Below, in pieces: positions 1 through 14,704 of a DNA stretch of 64,000 bases. The stretch's first letter is position 1. The number at the start of each line of letters is the position of its first letter. A model generated the notes under the pieces. The model was not told where the DNA came from. It made no database searches and worked only from the letters and a program-made list of their open reading frames with translations. Source of the DNA: Opisthocomus hoazin (taxonomy: Eukaryota; Chordata; Aves; Opisthocomiformes; Opisthocomidae); contig NC_134419.1 of NCBI RefSeq assembly GCF_030867145.1, forward strand, positions 77,997,403-78,061,402, given 5' to 3'. Position numbers and translations under genes: made by a program.

Positions 1-2588
1 CTCCTCTGATTGCACTCCAGAAAACCTCCAGCTTTGGAGGCTTGCCTTCAGTCCTTGTCGTACTGCTACAGTTGTCCAAGGAGCAGGTTAACTACAACCC
101 CCTCCCGCTTTCCCAGTGATTCATCTCATTCTTGGATTGCTCTTTAAACTTGAGCAAGCTTTTAAAAACCGTTCAGAGAGACAGTCGGTAGCACCTCGTA
201 TTTCAGACTTTGAAGGAAGGTGTTTGTGAGTCATCTTCGACCGCATCTACACCTTGGTCATCTAAACTGTGCACTGAACAAACACCAACTTACTGTCACT
301 GTGAGAACAATATGTCAAGGTATACGTTGTCACAAATTGTACAGAAGAAAAGAAAGCCTTCGTAAGAGCCTGTGTGCCGCCCATTGCAGAGCCTCTGGCA
401 AGGTCCAGGTTCCCTTCAAAATATCACATAGCTGGAAAATTTCAGGCAAAATCATGACAGCTTGTCTTACTGCTTGGTTCTCCGGAATGATTCAATGCTT
501 GAAATCTGTCTCGCCTGATGTATACCAGTATTTGATTAAAAATGTCCTGCGGCACTATTTCATGACTGCTATTGAGTGCAATGTAAATAGTTCTTTGTTT
601 TTTCCTCTCGTGAAAATAAGATGCCACGCTTAAATTTACTTTGGTGCCAAAAACCAAAGTGCTAACACTTATTCCTTATAGCTTTAAAAAAATTAGCTAG
701 TAAAGAGCGCTTCGGGTAGTGTATATCCTTTCTGAAAGACCCTTGAAAGGTAAATTTGGTGCGAGATGTTCTTTTAGCACCATGATTTTTATTTCACTCT
801 GGGTATCCAACCATAGGCTGCCGTGTCCGTACGGCGTGTCTTTAGCCAAACCGCACGCTGCGTCTTCGGCCTTGGCTCGCGCCCTCCCTCTCGTGTCCGT
901 GCTGCTTGTACAGATTTAAATCTCGTGTCTTTTAATTTCTGGACTCTGTAAATCAATTCTAAGCTTGACTAACTAAAATCGGCTTTGGGGTGCCTTTGTG
1001 GAGAGATGCTGGAGCGTGACAGCCAGACACCATCCTGCCTTGGGTAGGGAGGAGGAGGAGGAGGGTAGAGCAGACCAATTTGAAGTCACCTCTTTTCACA
1101 GCGTGGCAGCAAGCGCAAGCTTGCTCTGGGAGGTGGAGGGGGGATTCGTTCCTGCCTCCTCTTCCAATACTGCTCTTACTACTTGAACTGATCACGTTAA
1201 CTGTAACTGGCAGACTGAAGGTTTAATGCGTACTTTTGTCTTGCCCATTCCAGAAGAGATTTTTGTCATTTTGGATGAGTTTTGTCCTGTGCCTTCTATT
1301 GCGACTGGCTGGCCATAGCAGAAAGCTGGTCCAAGGACCTGTAACTGCTGTCTGTGTTGTTCTCCTGCCATCCCCAAGCTTTTACAGTTTCAAATGCTCT
1401 GAAGGTATTGCTTGCTATAGACATTTAGACATAAAATTCTTGTTTGGGTTTTTTCCACGGTTGTAAATGCCATCAAGGCACTTGTCTTCTCTCCCTATGT
1501 AACAGCTGAGACAGCTTCAGACTGTTTACTGTCAATGTCATCCAAAGGAATAATGTCATGCTGCCTTTTCACCTCTGGCCCAGGCATCACAAGGCAGAAA
1601 CATTACAAATTGTAAAGGAGTTCGCAGTGCTGTGCCCTCCACCAAAATGTCACTTTCCTTCTCTTTCTGGGGGGTCTTGATTTCCAAAGCAAAACAGATC
1701 ACTGGCTGAGGGTAAGTGCTTGAGATGGAGAATTTGGTTTGCTTTGCTTTACTTCAGGCCAGGTGTGCTGTAAATCTGTGTGTGGGCTCCCAGGATTCAG
1801 CTCACTTGGCTGCACAGAGATGCCTGGTGGCATTTCACCATGACAGCCTCCAGCATCTACTAAACCTGTGGGTTTCCTTTATGTCCTACATCGCCTCCAC
1901 TACCCCTGGGTGGATGCCAGATACCCAGGCTAAATCAGATGCCATCAGACAGCTATATTTGGCCAACAGAATTGATCTTAATGAAGTTTAAGCAGGTAGC
2001 ACAGTCCTAAAGTGAAAACCTGCTTTTCAGTGCTGAGCATTGATTTGGATTTGAAGCAGATGAATCTCTTCAGCCTACCTGATGCCATGTGAATCGCTGT
2101 GATTGCTGCTAAGACAAAAAATCTAGCAAAGAAGTTGCTGGATTAGCTCAGTGAACACTGAAGCCCCCAGGTAGCTTGTGTAGGGGAGGCTGTGGTGTTC
2201 CTTGGTGGTGAGTTGTAACCACGAAAAGGACTGAATGGTTCAGATCCTGAGGCAGTTATGAGATGATGGGGGGGATTCCTGCTGAGGGCCAGAGGTCTGT
2301 CCCAGTTGCTGCCCAGCACTGGGTATGTCTGCCCTGTCTGTGGGGTCACTCGTAGAAGGGAGCAGTGTGCCCACAAGCTGCTGCTCCTGGAGATAAGGAG
2401 TGGGAAGAGAAGGTTTTGGGTGCTGACTGCCATGGAGCCATCCTCTTCAGCCGGGCATGGAGATCACCAGGAGATGGAGGAAAGCTTTCTCCTAACTCGT
2501 TTTCTGAACTGGAATGTGCAATGGAAAACCTTCTGTTTTCAAGCAAGACACAACCACTGTATACCTTGTAACCTGGGAGGGAAGGAAA
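1..2588. other. Intergenic DNA, no gene recognised
   Basis: I compared the open frames here with families I know and recognised none. The longest are 137 codons (220-633, plus) and 91 codons (1716-1991, plus). Neither is flanked by convincing splice sites or shows a domain. In mammals FOXI2 lies on this side of CLRN3, but no forkhead motif is visible. A short GGA-rich run sits near 1039-1056. The stretch could be a distal 3' UTR or plain intergenic DNA; the sequence does not decide. Confidence 0.5.
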
Positions 2589-2643
2589 TCACAGAATGGA
2601 AGGGGTTGGAAGGGACCTCTGTGGGTCATCTAGTCCAACCCTA
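2589..2643 (-). mobile_element. CR1 LINE, 3'-terminal fragment (about 55 bp)
   Basis: Read on the minus strand this is the last ~55 bp of a CR1 retrotransposon: GGTTGGACTAGATGACCCAC, then the AGAGGTCC segment and an ATTCTGTGAT terminus. Homology stops abruptly at 2643, so the copy is severely 5'-truncated, as is usual for CR1. It belongs to the same subfamily (GACCCACAGAGGTCC signature) as the copies at 17670, 20784, 26213, 27798, 44435 and 60602. Confidence 0.85.
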
Positions 2644-5600
2644 AATAGCAGTAATCTATTGAAATCCTTCAGCAGTTCCTGGAACAATTCAATGCAACTA
2701 TCAGTTGTGGTTGTCTTGGAGGTCAGCCTGTTGCCTCTCACTGCCTGTGACTATTGCTGCTGTTGGGAAACTGAATAGAAAAATGGTCTGAAAAGCCCCT
2801 GAGATGCCTCTAGCACAGCACTGATGAAGGAAAATGAGAGGAGATCTGGAAAATAATTGGAGATTGGGCTTCTCCAGTGTAAGTAGACCGTGTGGACTGG
2901 TTCATGCCCCGCTTACAGCCCCATCTCCAGGCAACATCTTTCCTTCAATAGTAGGTGTTTCGAGTGTTTGCTTCTCCCACGTCTAGGTTCATATCCCGCT
3001 GTTTTCAGAGGCCAAGCAGGTTGTACAGCAGCAGTCCTTAGCTGCCAGGACGTGGATACTGATCTTCACACGTGGGTACTCCTCTCGGCCCACCTTAGCA
3101 AACAGGCAGCTGCCCCCGCCTTCTCTTGCTCCCACGTGTGATCGCTCACTGCAGCTCCTTGCCTTATGTCTTTCCTGTCTGAGACAGAACTCACTTGATG
3201 CTTAAAACTATTGATAACGTGGGTAAAGCCAAGGTGAAAGAGCTGGAAAGTGGTGATAAGTGACTGTCACAAAAGAGGTATTTAATTTGCCTCTACCCAG
3301 AGACTTTCTCTACCTTCTGGTTTTCCAGTTTCCTTAGAAACTAGCAGACTTGGGAAGTTTGGTACTGATTAGAAAAAAAATTACAGTATTTCTCTGCCTT
3401 ACTGAATGTAATGCATCGATACTGAGTACAGGACCTTGCTTCATTCTATCAAAAAAAATTACAATGCTCAAATCTGTTTGATCTTTTAATTCAGCTGCTC
3501 AAGTGAGTTTCAGAATAGGTGAAGGTAATTTCTGGATTGGTAAAGATGGAAATCTGGTTTTGAGGCCTGGAAAGTCATGTTTAAAACAGTTCTCTTACAG
3601 AGGGTGAGATCAACGAGAATGTTTTTACTTCCATTTTGGAAATATTTCTACTGTTACTTCTGTAAAGCTTCTACGCCAGGGTAATTATCTCCTTACTGAA
3701 TTTGGATTTTTCATGTCCCCAGAATTTGTTTTATTTCACAGGTGGAAAGCTGAGAGCAAGTAACGGTCCGCATATGTCTGCGGGCTGTGACAGCAGTGTC
3801 CTTCCCTTCTCTCACCTGAAAAAACAGTGAAAGTGGCTAATCTTGACATAAAATGCTGCATAGTGGAATTAGTTAATGCCAGAGTGAATAAGAATTTGAA
3901 AAGGGTTTAAATGGCTCTGAGTTTCGAACGCATTAATTGAAATTCACAATGTATTCCCATCCTGGCATAAAAGATCTGCCACTTTGCATAAAGTGCAATA
4001 ACTCTCTGTGCTGATTTCTCAGAAGTGCTGTAATTTGTCTTGCGTTGTCAGCTATAATAATGGTCTTCATAAAAAGCCCAGTGCTAACTGGGTATGGCTC
4101 CGGGCTGGTGTTTCCAGCTCCCATGGTCTCTACTACCCATCCAGAAACCCACACAGCGTGGCAGGGATTTCACAGCCTTGGGATGCCCAAATCCACCTTC
4201 CTTCCCAAGCCTGCACAACAAAGAGGGATATATGAGAAAATACAAACATTGCACACTTAAAATACAGCTAAAGGGAGGACCAGGGACAATACAAGATGCC
4301 TTTTAGTACTTGAAGTAATATTATTGCCTTGCCCCAGAGCATTTCCAGGCCAGCAGCATGTAGCTGGTGTGAGCCCTGCCTGGGGAAGGTGGCCAAGGCA
4401 CTGTTGGAGCAATACAGGTGCCATGCTGATGGCACAGCTTTACAGCTGCGTCACTGCAGCCCAGTTACCTCTACCAGATTATTATAACGATGACGAAATT
4501 ATCACCAACACACCAAGCTGCCTCCCTATGCATCTGGAGCTGGCTTCAGTGACAGAGTGGGTCTGAGGTGTGCCCAGCCCGAGGCTAACTGGGAATGAAT
4601 GGCACAGATACTGGGATCTCTGGGAATCCCTGTTGCCCAGCTCCTTGTTCACAGCAGTGATTTCATGCTACAGTGGAAATATACTGGTTTTGGTAAAGCA
4701 GCCTGGGGACTTTGTCACTTTTACAGCTGAAAGCTTTTTAGACACTTGGCTTTCCTCTATCGAAGTTGACATTTCTTTTAGATGACAATATGAAGAGAAT
4801 GGAGTTTCTGTCTCGGGAACACACACCTGCAGCACATCTAAAAGTGTTTTTCTGGCAGGAGGGACTGAACAGCAGCAGCAGACCACGTTCCTGCAGAGAT
4901 CCCTCCCTGCATCTGCGTATAACCCCGTGCCAGGGGCTGCAGCTGGAGTCAGCCCCCAAAGCCACCATTTCTCTATGTGTTGCTCAGCTTTGTTAAACCA
5001 CTTTGTCATGAGATGCCTGAAATGATCTTTGCTGTATTTCTTGACCAAGTTTCATCCAAATTGGCAGTTATAATTTGTTATGAAATGGATTCTTTTAAGA
5101 GAATATTAGCTGAGCAGTGTACCCCATTTTCAGACAAGAAGCACTTGCCGTCTTTGCGGTGGCTGGGGCGGGTTGGGGGGAAGAAGCTGATCTGGAGGAA
5201 AATTCTTTGTTCAGCCCCTTACTGCACACCCGCTCAACTACCTGTCACTTCAGGAGAAGAGCAGCCTTTCAGATCTGAAGTCTCATAATCGTCGCAGAAA
5301 TCTGTGGGGAGAAACTAAATACCTTGGGAATGGTTGCTGCTGGCCTCCTGTAGGGTTTAAAGTGCTGAGAAGTGTCTGAGAGAGGTGTCAGTGCGAAGAT
5401 TAAGAGGAAGTTTCCCGAGGCAAAATACTTGTGGGTCTTAAAATGTTTTCTTTTCTTTCGGAAAGTACGCTTGTCCAAATGCTTCCCACATGGGCTGAAA
5501 TACTAGTTTCTATACAGACGGTATAATTTCATAGCTGGCACCAGAGGGCAAAACGCATTTCGGAAACGGGCAGGAGGAGGGAAGCTCACCTTGGAGTCAG

Positions 5601-6432
5601 GGGCTCTATAAATCCTGGTGTTTTAGCTTAGGAAGTCTGCTGACTTTTTATGCTCTAGTGAGCACTATTTTAAGAACCTTTACTTACTTGTTTTCCTTTC
5701 TACCTTGGCTTTTCTAAAGTACCATTCTATTTCAACTTGCAGTCTGATTTCTTTGTCACTATGGTGACATCAAAACAGATGTGCCAATCTCAGATGAATG
5801 GAGGAGAGGTTATTGGCCAACCTGCTACTACAATGAAACTTTTTAAAATTTATTTTTGTTGTTTTAACTGTCATTTGGATATCATCCAAGGAGAGGCATA
5901 ACCCCCATCCATGAAGGCAAAGAGAGCAAGTCTAAGAAGATGCTATGGATAAATTGTTTTCTCTTCAAGCACAATGTCTGCGCTGCTGTCCCCTCCTGCA
6001 TGCTGGGGACCTGAAATCCTCCCTGTCCTAGCAGTTAACATCTGGAGGTTGCATTGGTGGAGTAATGTCTGGAAGAACACCTTTGCCTGATAATTTCCAG
6101 CACTATGAGCTGTTCTAGCCCTTCCCTTGAACACTTTTATTGTGGGCCTGAACTCTCTCCTGCTTCACACAAAAAGGACTCAATTTTTCCCATCGAACTT
6201 GAACATCCACAGTCAGAACTTCCAAAGATAACTATTCCCAGCTTCTTGAAGTGTCATACTTGAGTATGCTCTTGTCTCTCTGAGTGCAAACAGGCTGTCA
6301 GACTGTCAGTAGGAACTGCCTGGCTTGGATTATGGTGTGCTTGTTGATGCTGGCCATGCTGGAGCCTCACCACCTCTTCCCCATTTGCAGGCTTGGGTCA
6401 CAGGGCAAAATCAAAAACTTTGCTACCTCCCT

Positions 6433-6446
6433 CCCCCCCCCCCCCC
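6433..6446. repeat. Poly-C tract, C14
   Basis: Uninterrupted run of 14 cytosines inside a C-rich context (CTCCCT before it). Simple mononucleotide repeat, likely length-variable and prone to sequencing error. Confidence 0.9.
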
Positions 6447-7730
6447 ATGGCAATAGCTGTGCCTCTCTATAGGGCCAGTACAGGTATGCCAGCATGTCTC
6501 TGGGCTTTGCTTCTGCTGGCTGTGACCTGCCTGGCCAAATCTTGACCATGAAGCAGCCATCTCCAGCCTCGTGTTAGCATCTTCCTTCATGCTGAAACCG
6601 AAAACTAAAAATTGGCTTTTTCATAGCTGCCTAAAGGATTACATTTTTTTATTCCAATATTTTTTTGCAAATCTATCTTTCTCTTGAAACATATTTCAGT
6701 TAACTCATTAGTGGAGAAAAGAATGGTGTGAAGAACATGAAGATCTAAGTCTTGATCCTCTCATGCAGAAGAGAAGCTACATATTGTGTTGTTGCTCTAG
6801 AAAGTCTTTTATGATCTTCTCAGTTTTGTGCCACAAATGTCTTGACTTGCTGTCCTGTATCTGACCAAAAAGGAATTTGTTTTGACCTGCAGTTGCACTC
6901 AGAAATGCTAATCTGGAAAGATTGTGTATGGTGTGATAGGAAGCTTCACATTAGAGCTTGGGATCGAATAGACTTTATAGTCCAGTTTCCTTCCAGTGCA
7001 GCAACTCAGTAGTCAGCGGGGTTTAGGTCTGGGTTGCAGTTTAAGCTGTGAATCTTAGAGGAATGTTGCTTGATTCTAGTTTTGTAACTTTAATACTAAA
7101 CAAGTTGGTGTGCAAATGAATCAATATTCTAAACAGAAGGGTAGTGACATATTTTTCCCCCCCAGTCCTTTTTCTGACTATGTAATCCTTTGCCAGGCTG
7201 AATTATCGCTTTTTTGGTTCAAGGGTATTAGCAGCCCAGTAATTAGTACCTCACTGGGGTCACTGGAGGTCAGACGAACAGCCTTATCTGTTTAGAAATC
7301 TATTTTTAACGCTATTCCTTCATGCAGCTGAGCTTGTGTGCTCTCCATGTCTTGCTTTTCCACAACTGTCTCTTATTTGCTCCCGTTTTCTAATGTTAGC
7401 AGCAATGCTGGAATAATAGAATGGAAAGTATTAATTTTCCCTGCAATGGTTGTGACTTATTAGTTCGGTCTTACTAAACCAGTCATAAATGAGACTCCTT
7501 CTCCTAATGTGTGCAGTCATTCTTTTCACTGAGACAGTGTTAACGAAATGCCAGCGAGTCCTGTTCGTTCTATGTCATTCCTTATGGAGAAATCAGATGT
7601 TCATCGGTTTCTGAATGGTACCAACCTGCGCTGCCTCTTGCTTGGCTTGCGATCCCCAGTGCGGCAGTGACGTGGGACAGGTTGCTCGTCGCTCTTAATC
7701 CCTCAGGTGTAATCTCAGCAGGTTTTTGCT

Positions 7731-7770
7731 GTAATAACTTCACACAGCAAGTAATAACTTCACACAGCAA
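7731..7770. repeat. Perfect tandem duplication of 20 bp
   Basis: The 20-mer GTAATAACTTCACACAGCAA at 7731-7750 is repeated without change at 7751-7770. With no divergence between the copies it looks like a recent local duplication. No gene or element is associated with it. Confidence 0.95.
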
Positions 7771-10700
7771 GCACTGCATATCTCCGAGTGCTTGAAATAA
7801 ATACTTTGGGAGAGCTTCAGAAGTGGTTTGCTCAAAGAAAACCCTCTCATTTTGTATAAGATATGCACTTACTGTTGCTATTTCTGCTAACTACCAAATG
7901 TTTGTATCTTAAAGCAATGCAGTTAAGAGATTTCATGTTCAGGACTACAGCTCACTCCCTTACTACTAAAGGGTTTGCAGTTGGGCCATTTTTTAAAAAA
8001 GCATCCAGAAGCATCCTAGTTACAATGACTCTGATGTTCAAATGCCTGAAGTTTAACAACAGCTTTTGGAAGTTTTCCATTCATATTTTTTTGATTGAAC
8101 AAATGGCAAACTTGAATCGACAGTGCTGGATACCTAACAGTCAAGACAAAAGCAGCAATAAAGGCCATACTGCAGGTGCCCAAAACGAAGACAGAAGAAT
8201 GTAGAATACAAAATTACTTCAAATAATGTCATCGTGCAGCCACAGCCCGCGGAGCTGCCTGCCTACGGGTGCTACTCCACACTGCAAGTGCACATCAGTG
8301 TGTGCATCGCTTCTGCTCCGAGCGCAGAGGAAAATCGCTGCCTGCCATAGGGAAGGAAACCAGCAGAGCATTGCCAGTGGCTTCTGTATGGTCTGGTACG
8401 TCCCAGCCGCACTTTTTTTGAATGAATGAATGATGAATATGTAGACCAGTCCTCAAGATTAACAAAAAGTAAGAGTCTTGACTTGAGTTCCCCTCCTGCC
8501 TGGAGAAAAGAGCAGAATAAGGACACAATATTTATCTAGTTTTATTTATGGACTGCAGGCACCCTGCATGGTTTACACACAGTGTAAATCCCTCTGGATT
8601 TGAAATGAGCCGTTTGTGTACCTGGATTAAGTCATTAGAATCTGCTTGTTGGGGAAAAGTGCTTGTGGACTAAGCAGATCTCTTTAGCAGTACATAGATT
8701 TTTCAAGCTATTTTCATTAATGAAGTTTTTGTATGTGGAAATTTGGCTCCAACTCCAGGCAAAGGTATTAAGTACAGAAAATCAAATCAGCACATTAACT
8801 GCACAAACAAAGGTCTAAGCCCAAGGCTGAATAATAGATAATTCAGACAAACTACGTACTGACACATGTGCATGTCCCAGTCATGGTATTTCTACTTATT
8901 TGTGGGTTGAGAGGTATTTTGAACTCTAAAAAAGGCATTAGCAGACCTGAGCTCTGGGGCTGGCTTTCTAACATGGTTCTGGTTCAGAACATGAAGTTTG
9001 GTTTGATCTGTTTCTACCAGTGATGGTTCAAAAGTCCATGGCAGGACACTGAAATGGTGTGCGTTTTAATTGATTTACAGTGGAGAAACTGAAGAACGGC
9101 TGCAGCCAAACTCAAAACTGCAAGGCCTGAACAGTTTTAGGAAGAAGATGAATAATGTAGTTGGCTGGAGAATGGCAACTCAAAGAATACCTCTTTGCAA
9201 GCCAGGAGCACTCTGAGAGCAAGCAATTAAGTTCCTTGAATGGAAAGGTCCTAGAGATACTGAGTCTTCAGTAACACTTGATTTATTTCTTATTTTATGG
9301 GTTTTTTCTCTCTTTCTCTGGCTGTATACAGAGGTATGTACGGCATGCAGGCTTCTCTTAACTAGGGCAACAACAGGGCTGCAGCTGCCCGCACAAAATA
9401 CGGCTTTGCATGACTTGCAGAGAAGCTTTGGTTTCCCATCAGACCGCAATTTCATTGTAGGCTTCTTTGTTTTGAGTTAAGACTGACTGGAGAGCTTGGG
9501 GTAGTGTAGGAAGAAAGGCTTCTAAAGGAAAATAGAGCCTGTGGGTCAATGGATCTTCAAATCCTCGTGACAGCCTCTGGCAGCGCATAGTTAAAATACT
9601 TAATCCACCGTTTGCGAGCGGTGCTCTGCTGGGCAGCGCTTACTGCAGCGATCCTCAAGTCTTGACCTTACGGCATTCCTCCATGCTTCCACTGCCTTGC
9701 ACGATTTCCTGTGCCCTTTCACCCCTTCCTTTGACCTCAGGGACCTTTGCTGTTTCTTTATTCTTCATTTCACGCTATTGTGATAGTCAGAGGTTCCCAC
9801 AGGCACTGAAGAAGAACATTGCTTTAAACTCTCTTGTTTCAGAGTTCTTCAGAGTTTACCTGAACCATGTGCCCATTGGTAAATTCTTTGTTATTTATTT
9901 TTAAACACACTGGAGCCTGTCTTTACAAAACTTAGTCACAGCTATTCTGAAGTCTTCAACACCCAAGCGTGCTGACCCAGGTGATACCGCTTCGTTACAC
10001 TGCCCTAAAATGAGTCTGCTTTCCAGAGAGCTACTCCGAAGTAGACTGTGGCTCTTGGGGTCCATGCAGGAGCCCATTTATTCCTTTAAAAGGACATGGA
10101 TGATTTTCAGAGGTGTTCAATCAACTCTGAGGGTTATGGCCAAGGTGCCTTGCCTATTTAGTGAGGCTTTTCTAACAGTACCAGTGCCTTTAATACTCTG
10201 TTTGATACGAACTATTTGGGTTTTGCTCCTCATTTCAGCTGATAGCTTAGCTGACAAACTGCATACAGTTTTTGTTTGTAATGTTTATTCATACTTTCAA
10301 GAAAAACTACTCCCAGTCAATTTTATAATAAAGCTGAAGTAGATTTGATGTCTCTTAACAAGGCATCCAGGATGGAAAATCAGCTGGAGTTCTCCTCATT
10401 TCTCCATGCCCATACGTAGTAACCATAAAAGAGGTATAAAATGCAACAATGGCCTTGTAAAAGCCAACTGTTCAGCTTGTATTATTCACATGAGAAACCC
10501 AAGTGCTTTTCAGTTCACTGGGATGTAAAATAAAAGTCAGGTTGTGAGGATGTGGTTTTGATCTGATCAGATACTGCCCAACCTCCAGGCATGAGCACCT
10601 CCAGCAGGGTACAGAAACCTGTGTCAAACACTCAACTTCCCCGTGGCCCCAGCGTGCTCAGGGTGGGCTTTGAAACAGCCCAGCAGCGAAGCCCTGAACA

Positions 10701-12783
10701 CAGGGATGAGTAGTAGTCCAGGACTAGGGATGGTGCCTGCAGGCATGTTGAGCTCGCAGCCGGAGGCGAGATCGCAGCCCAGCAGTACTTCCACACTCTG
10801 CTAGAAATGAGGCCAAACCAGCAGGAGTTGGTTCATCCTTTCAGCAGCTGAGAAGCTGGCCTTTTTGCTGAGAAGTGGCAGACTTGTATTAGGTTTAATT
10901 GCTGCTTCTTGCTGAACGGATTCAAATTCTCTCCTCTTGCCTGTGATGGAAAGCAACTCAGCAGCACCAGGAGTGCCCCATTGCCATGGGGGCAGGTAGC
11001 TGGTGTGTGTCAAAGGGAACCTTTTGTGTTATCTCCTTTCTGGCTTGGAAAACCTCAAATTCTTCATGGGAGGGGACTAGCCTCCCTTAGAGGAGGGCAG
11101 AGCATGTAGCTGTGTGAGAGAGGAGGGACACTGAACTGGATTTCCTTCAGATGGAGGACAGGTCTGGGTATCTTCAAAAGTGAAGATGGATGGACACTGG
11201 CACTCGGCACTAACACTTCTGTACTGGATGTCTAAACCCTTTTCTACCCAGTATATCTGAATATTCCTTTAATCTGGCATGGTTAACACCCTCCATTTTT
11301 CTGAGAACGATGCCAGATTGAAGACTTTCAGAATAGGAGCCCAGGTGTTTAGATTGGCAGAGGAGCTAGATGTGTGGGAAATTAAACAGAAAACATTGTG
11401 TCAGGCAGAATAAACGTGTTGTAAGGCTTACAAACCTTGAGTCTGGAATTCTGTGAAAACCAGAATTAAAACCAAACTTTTTTGTTGGAGTGTACACTAT
11501 TCTGTTGGAGCTCTACATCATTTGCTAGTTCATAACACTGTTGGAAATAATTAATACTGCCTATAATATAATTCATAACATATTTTCCATTTCTTAGTCT
11601 AACCCTGCTTTTTTTTGAAAGTGGATCTTGTTTGAATTGACTGAGAGACTCTTTCTGTCTGATCACATCTCGGGGTTAGGCACCATTAGGTGCTGGGAGG
11701 CTTTTACTGCTCGAAGGAAAAAAGATCACTGCCCCATCCTGACACTGACAAATTGAGTCCTTTTATTTGTTAGACTTTCAACATAAGACTTGCCTGCCAT
11801 TTCGAGGAAGGAATGTACCAGCGTCAATGTCTTCCTCTAAGAAGTATTTGGAGGAAGCAGCACCCCTGCGGGCAAATTCCCCATCGCTGGTCAGCAAAGC
11901 ACCTGCCATGGGGAGGAGGAGACCCTGCTGCGCTGCCCCTGCACACAAGCAGCCCTTACTGCCCCACGGAGCCTGTTTAAGGACATCCATAGATATGTCC
12001 CACACTTATTTATGCATGTCTTACTTTGGTGTGCTATGAAAACTAACTTACAAATGTTGGAAAATGTGGGGTTTTCTCAGCCATAATCAAATCAGTTCCA
12101 TTACACTACCAGACCAGAGCAATCTTCTTTTCTTTCAACCTGGGGAAATAAAACCATCCTTGGGCTTCAAGCTGTTCCACAGGTGAGAGCAAGAGTGGTC
12201 TTAGTCTTAAGGAATGCTAACAAGTAGCTACAGCTGCTTGAGATTTACAAGAGAGGAAAGTCTTGCAGACCAAATCCTTCTTGAAGATGGTTTATGACTT
12301 TCAGGTGAACATATTTAGTCTTTAAATTCATCTTGCACAATAGTCCACATATGCAAAGTATGTTTGTCTATACACAAGATGGCTTTGCTTTTCAGAATTA
12401 GCGGATTACAGTGCCTGTTTGAAAGCAGTGTTTCTGCAAGCTTGTTAAATGCATGGTTGGCACTTGTCAGCTTCCTAGAGAAAATTTTGTTCTTTAAATT
12501 ATTTTGGACACGTAATAAATCAGTATAAATGATGAAAGAGGACTCTGGGATTTATTCTTGCAAGTCCATGCCAGGGAGCGTTTCTTGGAATAAGTGATGA
12601 CATCCTCTTTTCTCTAAAGAGGGTTGAAGAATATTATCTACAGGAAAAAGTCTGAACCCTGTTCCCCAACTCTACTTTGAAATGCACTTTTAGCAAAACC
12701 AGAAGATGCTACGCTGCCCGGCTCCTTTCTTATACCAGAGTTTAACTGCTGCAGCCCTCTTTGATTAAGGACTTTGATACTCT

Positions 12784-12825
12784 CTTACATCGTGTAGTTT
12801 CTCTACGCTTACATTGTGTAGTTTC
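12784..12825. repeat. Short imperfect tandem duplication, period 24
   Basis: The 18-mer CTTACATCGTGTAGTTTC at 12784-12801 recurs 24 bp later at 12808-12825 with one change (C to T), separated by CTCTACG-like sequence. It is a small local duplication of no evident function. Confidence 0.75.
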
Positions 12826-14687
12826 CTATCAGCCTTACTTGTGTTAGCTGTATTCCCTAGCAATAAGCTGCCCAAAAGTGTTTTCAATTTGGATTTCATA
12901 AAAAAAATGTCTGGATAGTCACCCCAGAACTAACCAGAAGCTACAGATACTTTTTAGTAACCTTCTTTTTCTTTGGTTTCAATAATGGAAATTATTTCCA
13001 GATTGGAAATACTCACCCTCTGGCTGCAGCAAAATAATTTGAATGCACGCTTGCTTGAAGGATACTTTGACATCTGTGGGCATATTTCACTTATCTCATA
13101 TTAAACCTAGAGGTGCTATTAAAATCCAATATGCTGTGCAACAGTTTTGATCTGCAGGGAGCACTGTGATATTTGTAACTGAAGAGCCCATCAGTAGCAT
13201 TTAAACTTTAACTGATGTCTCCATTTAGACATTCTCTTGAATGCTGTCCCTTTGTGTTGTTTTTTCTGCTTTTCCTCTCCTGTGCAAAGTCTCATTTCCA
13301 GCGAATTGTTGAAAAAATAAAACCACCTTATTTCAACATCTAGGAACTGTGCTCACTTGAGCATGTTTCAACTTATAAGGCCAGGACGGAGGGAGGCAGA
13401 GTAAAGGGAGAGACTGATAAGTAACTACCAAGATGGTATCAGGGAGCAAAGGCTAGCGCTGTGAAATGGGGGCCCTGCTTATCTTCTCATATGGGTGAAA
13501 GACAAATGAAGATGGATGAATATGGGTAGTCAGTTTTCTTCTCGTTTGCCTCTACAGCTATATTTCAGGTAACATGCCATGCCTGGAAAATCGCAATTTA
13601 TGTGCTGAGAAACCTTCTTTATAAATTAGAAAGTGCTACTTGAGAGGTGTGTTTTACCAAGCTGCTCTAACTTCACAGAATCCACAGCCAGCAGCAGGTT
13701 TATTCCTGTGTGTACTTCAGTGTGGTTTCTGTTTTGGTTTCTCTTTGCTGGTTGTGGGTTTGATAGTAGCATCAAAGTCAACAACACATAACCTGCGATT
13801 TATAGCATGCCCCTTTTCATTTCACCTCTTTTGCTGTGGTTTCCTCCCCGCAGACAGACTGGTAAATCCGATAAATGCATGGGTTGGTTCTTGAAAGCTT
13901 GTTTCTTATTCCCAACTTGCTGGTAAAACACACCCTTAAAATATTGGTGTGAAGGCTGCAGCCCAGCTGGCCCTGGCAAATGCTGCGTCCCTTGTGTGCC
14001 CCTGGTCCTGCCGGCACAGGGGATGGGAGCAACAGTGTCTGAGTAATAGAAACATCACGGCTTTTTATTTTGCATTGCACAGCCTGAAGTCTTGTCTAAT
14101 ATATACTGGAAAGTACTTGGGTGCAGCGTGATGAGGGAAGGGTGAGAAAGGCACGTGCTGCTTTCGACAGAGTTCAAAGTCTCTGGAAGAAATTACCCCT
14201 ACTTACAGAACTCTTCTAGTCCTCCAAAAAAACCATGGTCTGTAAACTGAGCACCGAAACCGCTTGCTTGAAAATCAAGGTGAATGCCTATGGCTGTACT
14301 GTGGTTAAATTCACGACTGTAATCTTAAAATATGCGACGTTAGCCCTGGAAGTTTTGCACTGCGTGACAGAGCAGTGATCGCATCTGTGGTTCCTGCATT
14401 TCCCAGACCTTGGCCACAGCCTTAACCACGAGCTCTTTGTCTCTGATTTAGACATAAAAGCAGCGACATCTCCACCGCGTACCAAAGGGTAGAAATCACA
14501 CATGTGCAAAACTGAAAGACCTTATCTTCATTTCTCCAGTTCGGGGGCATTTGTGAGGTTCCAGATTTAGCTACCTACCGGGAAGCGGAGATTTGCTTCT
14601 TAAAAACGTGAGTCATCTCTTCTGTGCCGAGCAATAAGATGGGCAGGTTTCAATCTTTCTCACTCAGCACTTACATGTGGTGGGTGG

Positions 14688-14704
14688 TTTTTTTTTTTTT
14701 TTTT
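14688..14704. repeat. Poly-T tract, T17
   Basis: Run of 17 thymines. I find no retroelement or processed gene copy attached to it on either strand, so it is annotated only as a simple repeat. Confidence 0.9.

Noticed and set aside
1716-1991. 91-codon plus-strand frame as a small gene
   Set aside because: No recognisable domain, splice context or codon signal; its length is within chance expectation for a 64-kb window.
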